Shown here: positions 10,065 to 10,793 of the stretch, in pieces
How positions within the stretch are numbered: position 1 is the first letter of the stretch
Layout: every line of letters begins with the position of its first letter
Assembly (NCBI GenBank): GCA_003450555.1
Contig: DMFQ01000264.1
Span: 1,215 to 12,007 of the forward strand
Source: Ktedonobacter sp.
Lineage (GTDB): Bacteria; Chloroflexota; Ktedonobacteria; Ktedonobacterales; Ktedonobacteraceae
Reading direction: 5' to 3'
Length of the DNA stretch: 10,793 bases
The notes under the pieces: generated by a model
The model's input: only the letters and a program-made list of their open reading frames with translations
What the model was told of the DNA's origin: nothing
The model's database searches: none
Position numbers and translations under genes: made by a program

Positions 10065-10793
10065 CTATGCCTCTCTCTCTGCTTTCTTAATCCCCAGCTC
10101 CTGACATACGGCCGTAAAGAGCGGGTACTTTCTGCCGTTCAATCCGACGGTATCACTAATCTTTGTGAGGGAGTCACCGGCGCGGCGCATCCGAACAATA
10201 ATGCCTCTCACATCATTTCCCACTGATGAGGTATCAATGTTTTTTTGAGCGTGCGAGGCCTCGTTTTCTGTATCATTTACAAGGCGCAATGGAGCCGCTT
10301 GTGAAGGCGTTTCCACATCATTTACAGGTGTTACAATCGTGCTGTTTTGCGGAAATGGATTCGGTGCCAAGTTGGGTATGTTTGCCTCGACTATTCGAGG
10401 CCTGAATATGGGTTGCTGTACCACGATCGGGCCTTCTGTAAAGGCGATACCATAAGCAAGGGTGCGACCCTTCGGCCAGGTGTCCATCTGCTTTGCAATC
10501 GCTCTATCTTCATTGCAGACGAGCAGGCGCTCGCTCATCATCATCACCTGGTGAGCCAGGACCATCAGCGCGCGCTTGCGCAACCAGGATAATCCGGCCG
10601 CATCTTGCGAGATGAAGATACCAACCATCTCAAAACCTCTCGACTCCTGGCCGCAGATCCGCGCTACCATTTTGAGTTTCTTGGCAACGTCACTTTCTAC
10701 CTGCTCATCTTTGTCGATATCCATAACCATAGAGCCGACTTCATCCACAATCAGCGTGATTGGATACTGCCACTGGCCGCCAGCTTTGCGCCG
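10065..10793 (-). CDS. FtsK/HerA/TraB-type ATPase, C-terminal part
   Basis: The frame is open from the right edge. A GTG at 10748 is an internal codon: the preceding visible residues 'GGQWQYPITLIVDEVGSM' are a hydrophobic strand ending in the Asp-Glu of a Walker B motif. The following helix, 'EMVGIFISQDA' (the sensor strand with a Gln) and 'WPKGRTLAYGIAF' complete the end of a RecA-like motor as in FtsK/TraB. The tail is a flexible Pro/Asn-rich stretch, then a helix-turn-helix-like end ('VRGIIVRMRRAGDSLTKISDTVGLNGRKYPLF', visible residues 195-225), perhaps the DNA-recognition part like FtsK gamma. The Walker A part lies outside the window. The probable role is double-stranded DNA pumping in conjugal transfer or segregation. 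Confidence 0.7.
   Translation of the reverse strand, partial: RRKAGGQWQYPITLIVDEVGSMVMDIDKDEQVESDVAKKLKMVARICGQESRGFEMVGIFISQDAAGLSWLRKRALMVLAHQVMMMSERLLVCNEDRAIAKQMDTWPKGRTLAYGIAFTEGPIVVQQPIFRPRIVEANIPNLAPNPFPQNSTIVTPVNDVETPSQAAPLRLVNDTENEASHAQKNIDTSSVGNDVRGIIVRMRRAGDSLTKISDTVGLNGRKYPLFTAVCQELGIKKAEREA

Noticed and set aside
1..10793. CRISPR array, tRNA or rRNA genes
   Set aside because: No regularly spaced repeat set with unique spacers, no cloverleaf or CCA-ended element and no rRNA-like sequence was seen. A tRNA att site may lie outside the window.

Overview
The window looks like part of a bacterial mobile element, either an integrative and conjugative element or an integrated plasmid. 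It carries tyrosine recombinases, a primase-like replication protein, an excisionase-like HTH protein, HNH nucleases, a single-strand annealing protein and an FtsK/TraB-type DNA-pump ATPase, and I see no housekeeping genes. Base composition is moderate, roughly half GC. Most genes start with ATG behind clear GGAG-type ribosome binding sites. The style of the annealing protein, endonuclease VII and membrane/HTH protein suggests a filamentous Chloroflexi host of the Ktedonobacteria type. That host call is recognition by eye, not a search result.

Left block, minus strand, transcribed from about 4877 down to 1: an HTH_17/excisionase-like protein (4842), an HNH nuclease with internal repeats (4568), a 34-residue ORF overlapping it by ATGA (3849), and an endonuclease VII-like HNH protein (3672). 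A 529-bp leader/origin-like region (2829-3357) follows. Then come a 579-residue winged-helix/zinc-ribbon/AEP-primase-like replication protein (2828) and four small proteins (1077, 704, 396, and 95, which runs off the left edge). The leader/origin-like region holds a minus-strand promoter, a 20-bp direct repeat, several hairpins, a possible 60-codon leader ORF coupled to rep, and an opposing promoter plus terminator that would make a countertranscribed RNA of about 95 nt.

Middle block, plus strand, from a divergent promoter region at 4884-4958: a SWIM zinc-finger protein (5014), a Rad52-like annealing protein (5570), a terminator-like hairpin, then a XerC/D-type recombinase (6147) with its own promoter.

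Right block, minus strand, entering from the right edge: the C-terminal part of an FtsK/HerA-type ATPase, a four-helix membrane protein ending in an HTH, three small proteins, and a second tyrosine recombinase. The second recombinase converges on the first with about 100 bp between the coding ends.

As a system, the genes fit an element that integrates and excises (two recombinases and an Xis-like protein), replicates (primase-like Rep, candidate origin and antisense RNA), repairs or recombines its DNA (SWIM plus annealing protein, HNH nucleases) and moves between cells (FtsK-like pump plus membrane partner). The gene set resembles that of actinomycete integrative conjugative elements. The most unexpected pattern is a stem-loop whose downstream edge lies 26-27 nt before the start codon of five different genes, on both strands and with unrelated stem sequences. 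In addition, three of the predicted protein-coding promoters place a stem-loop at the very 5' end of the transcript.
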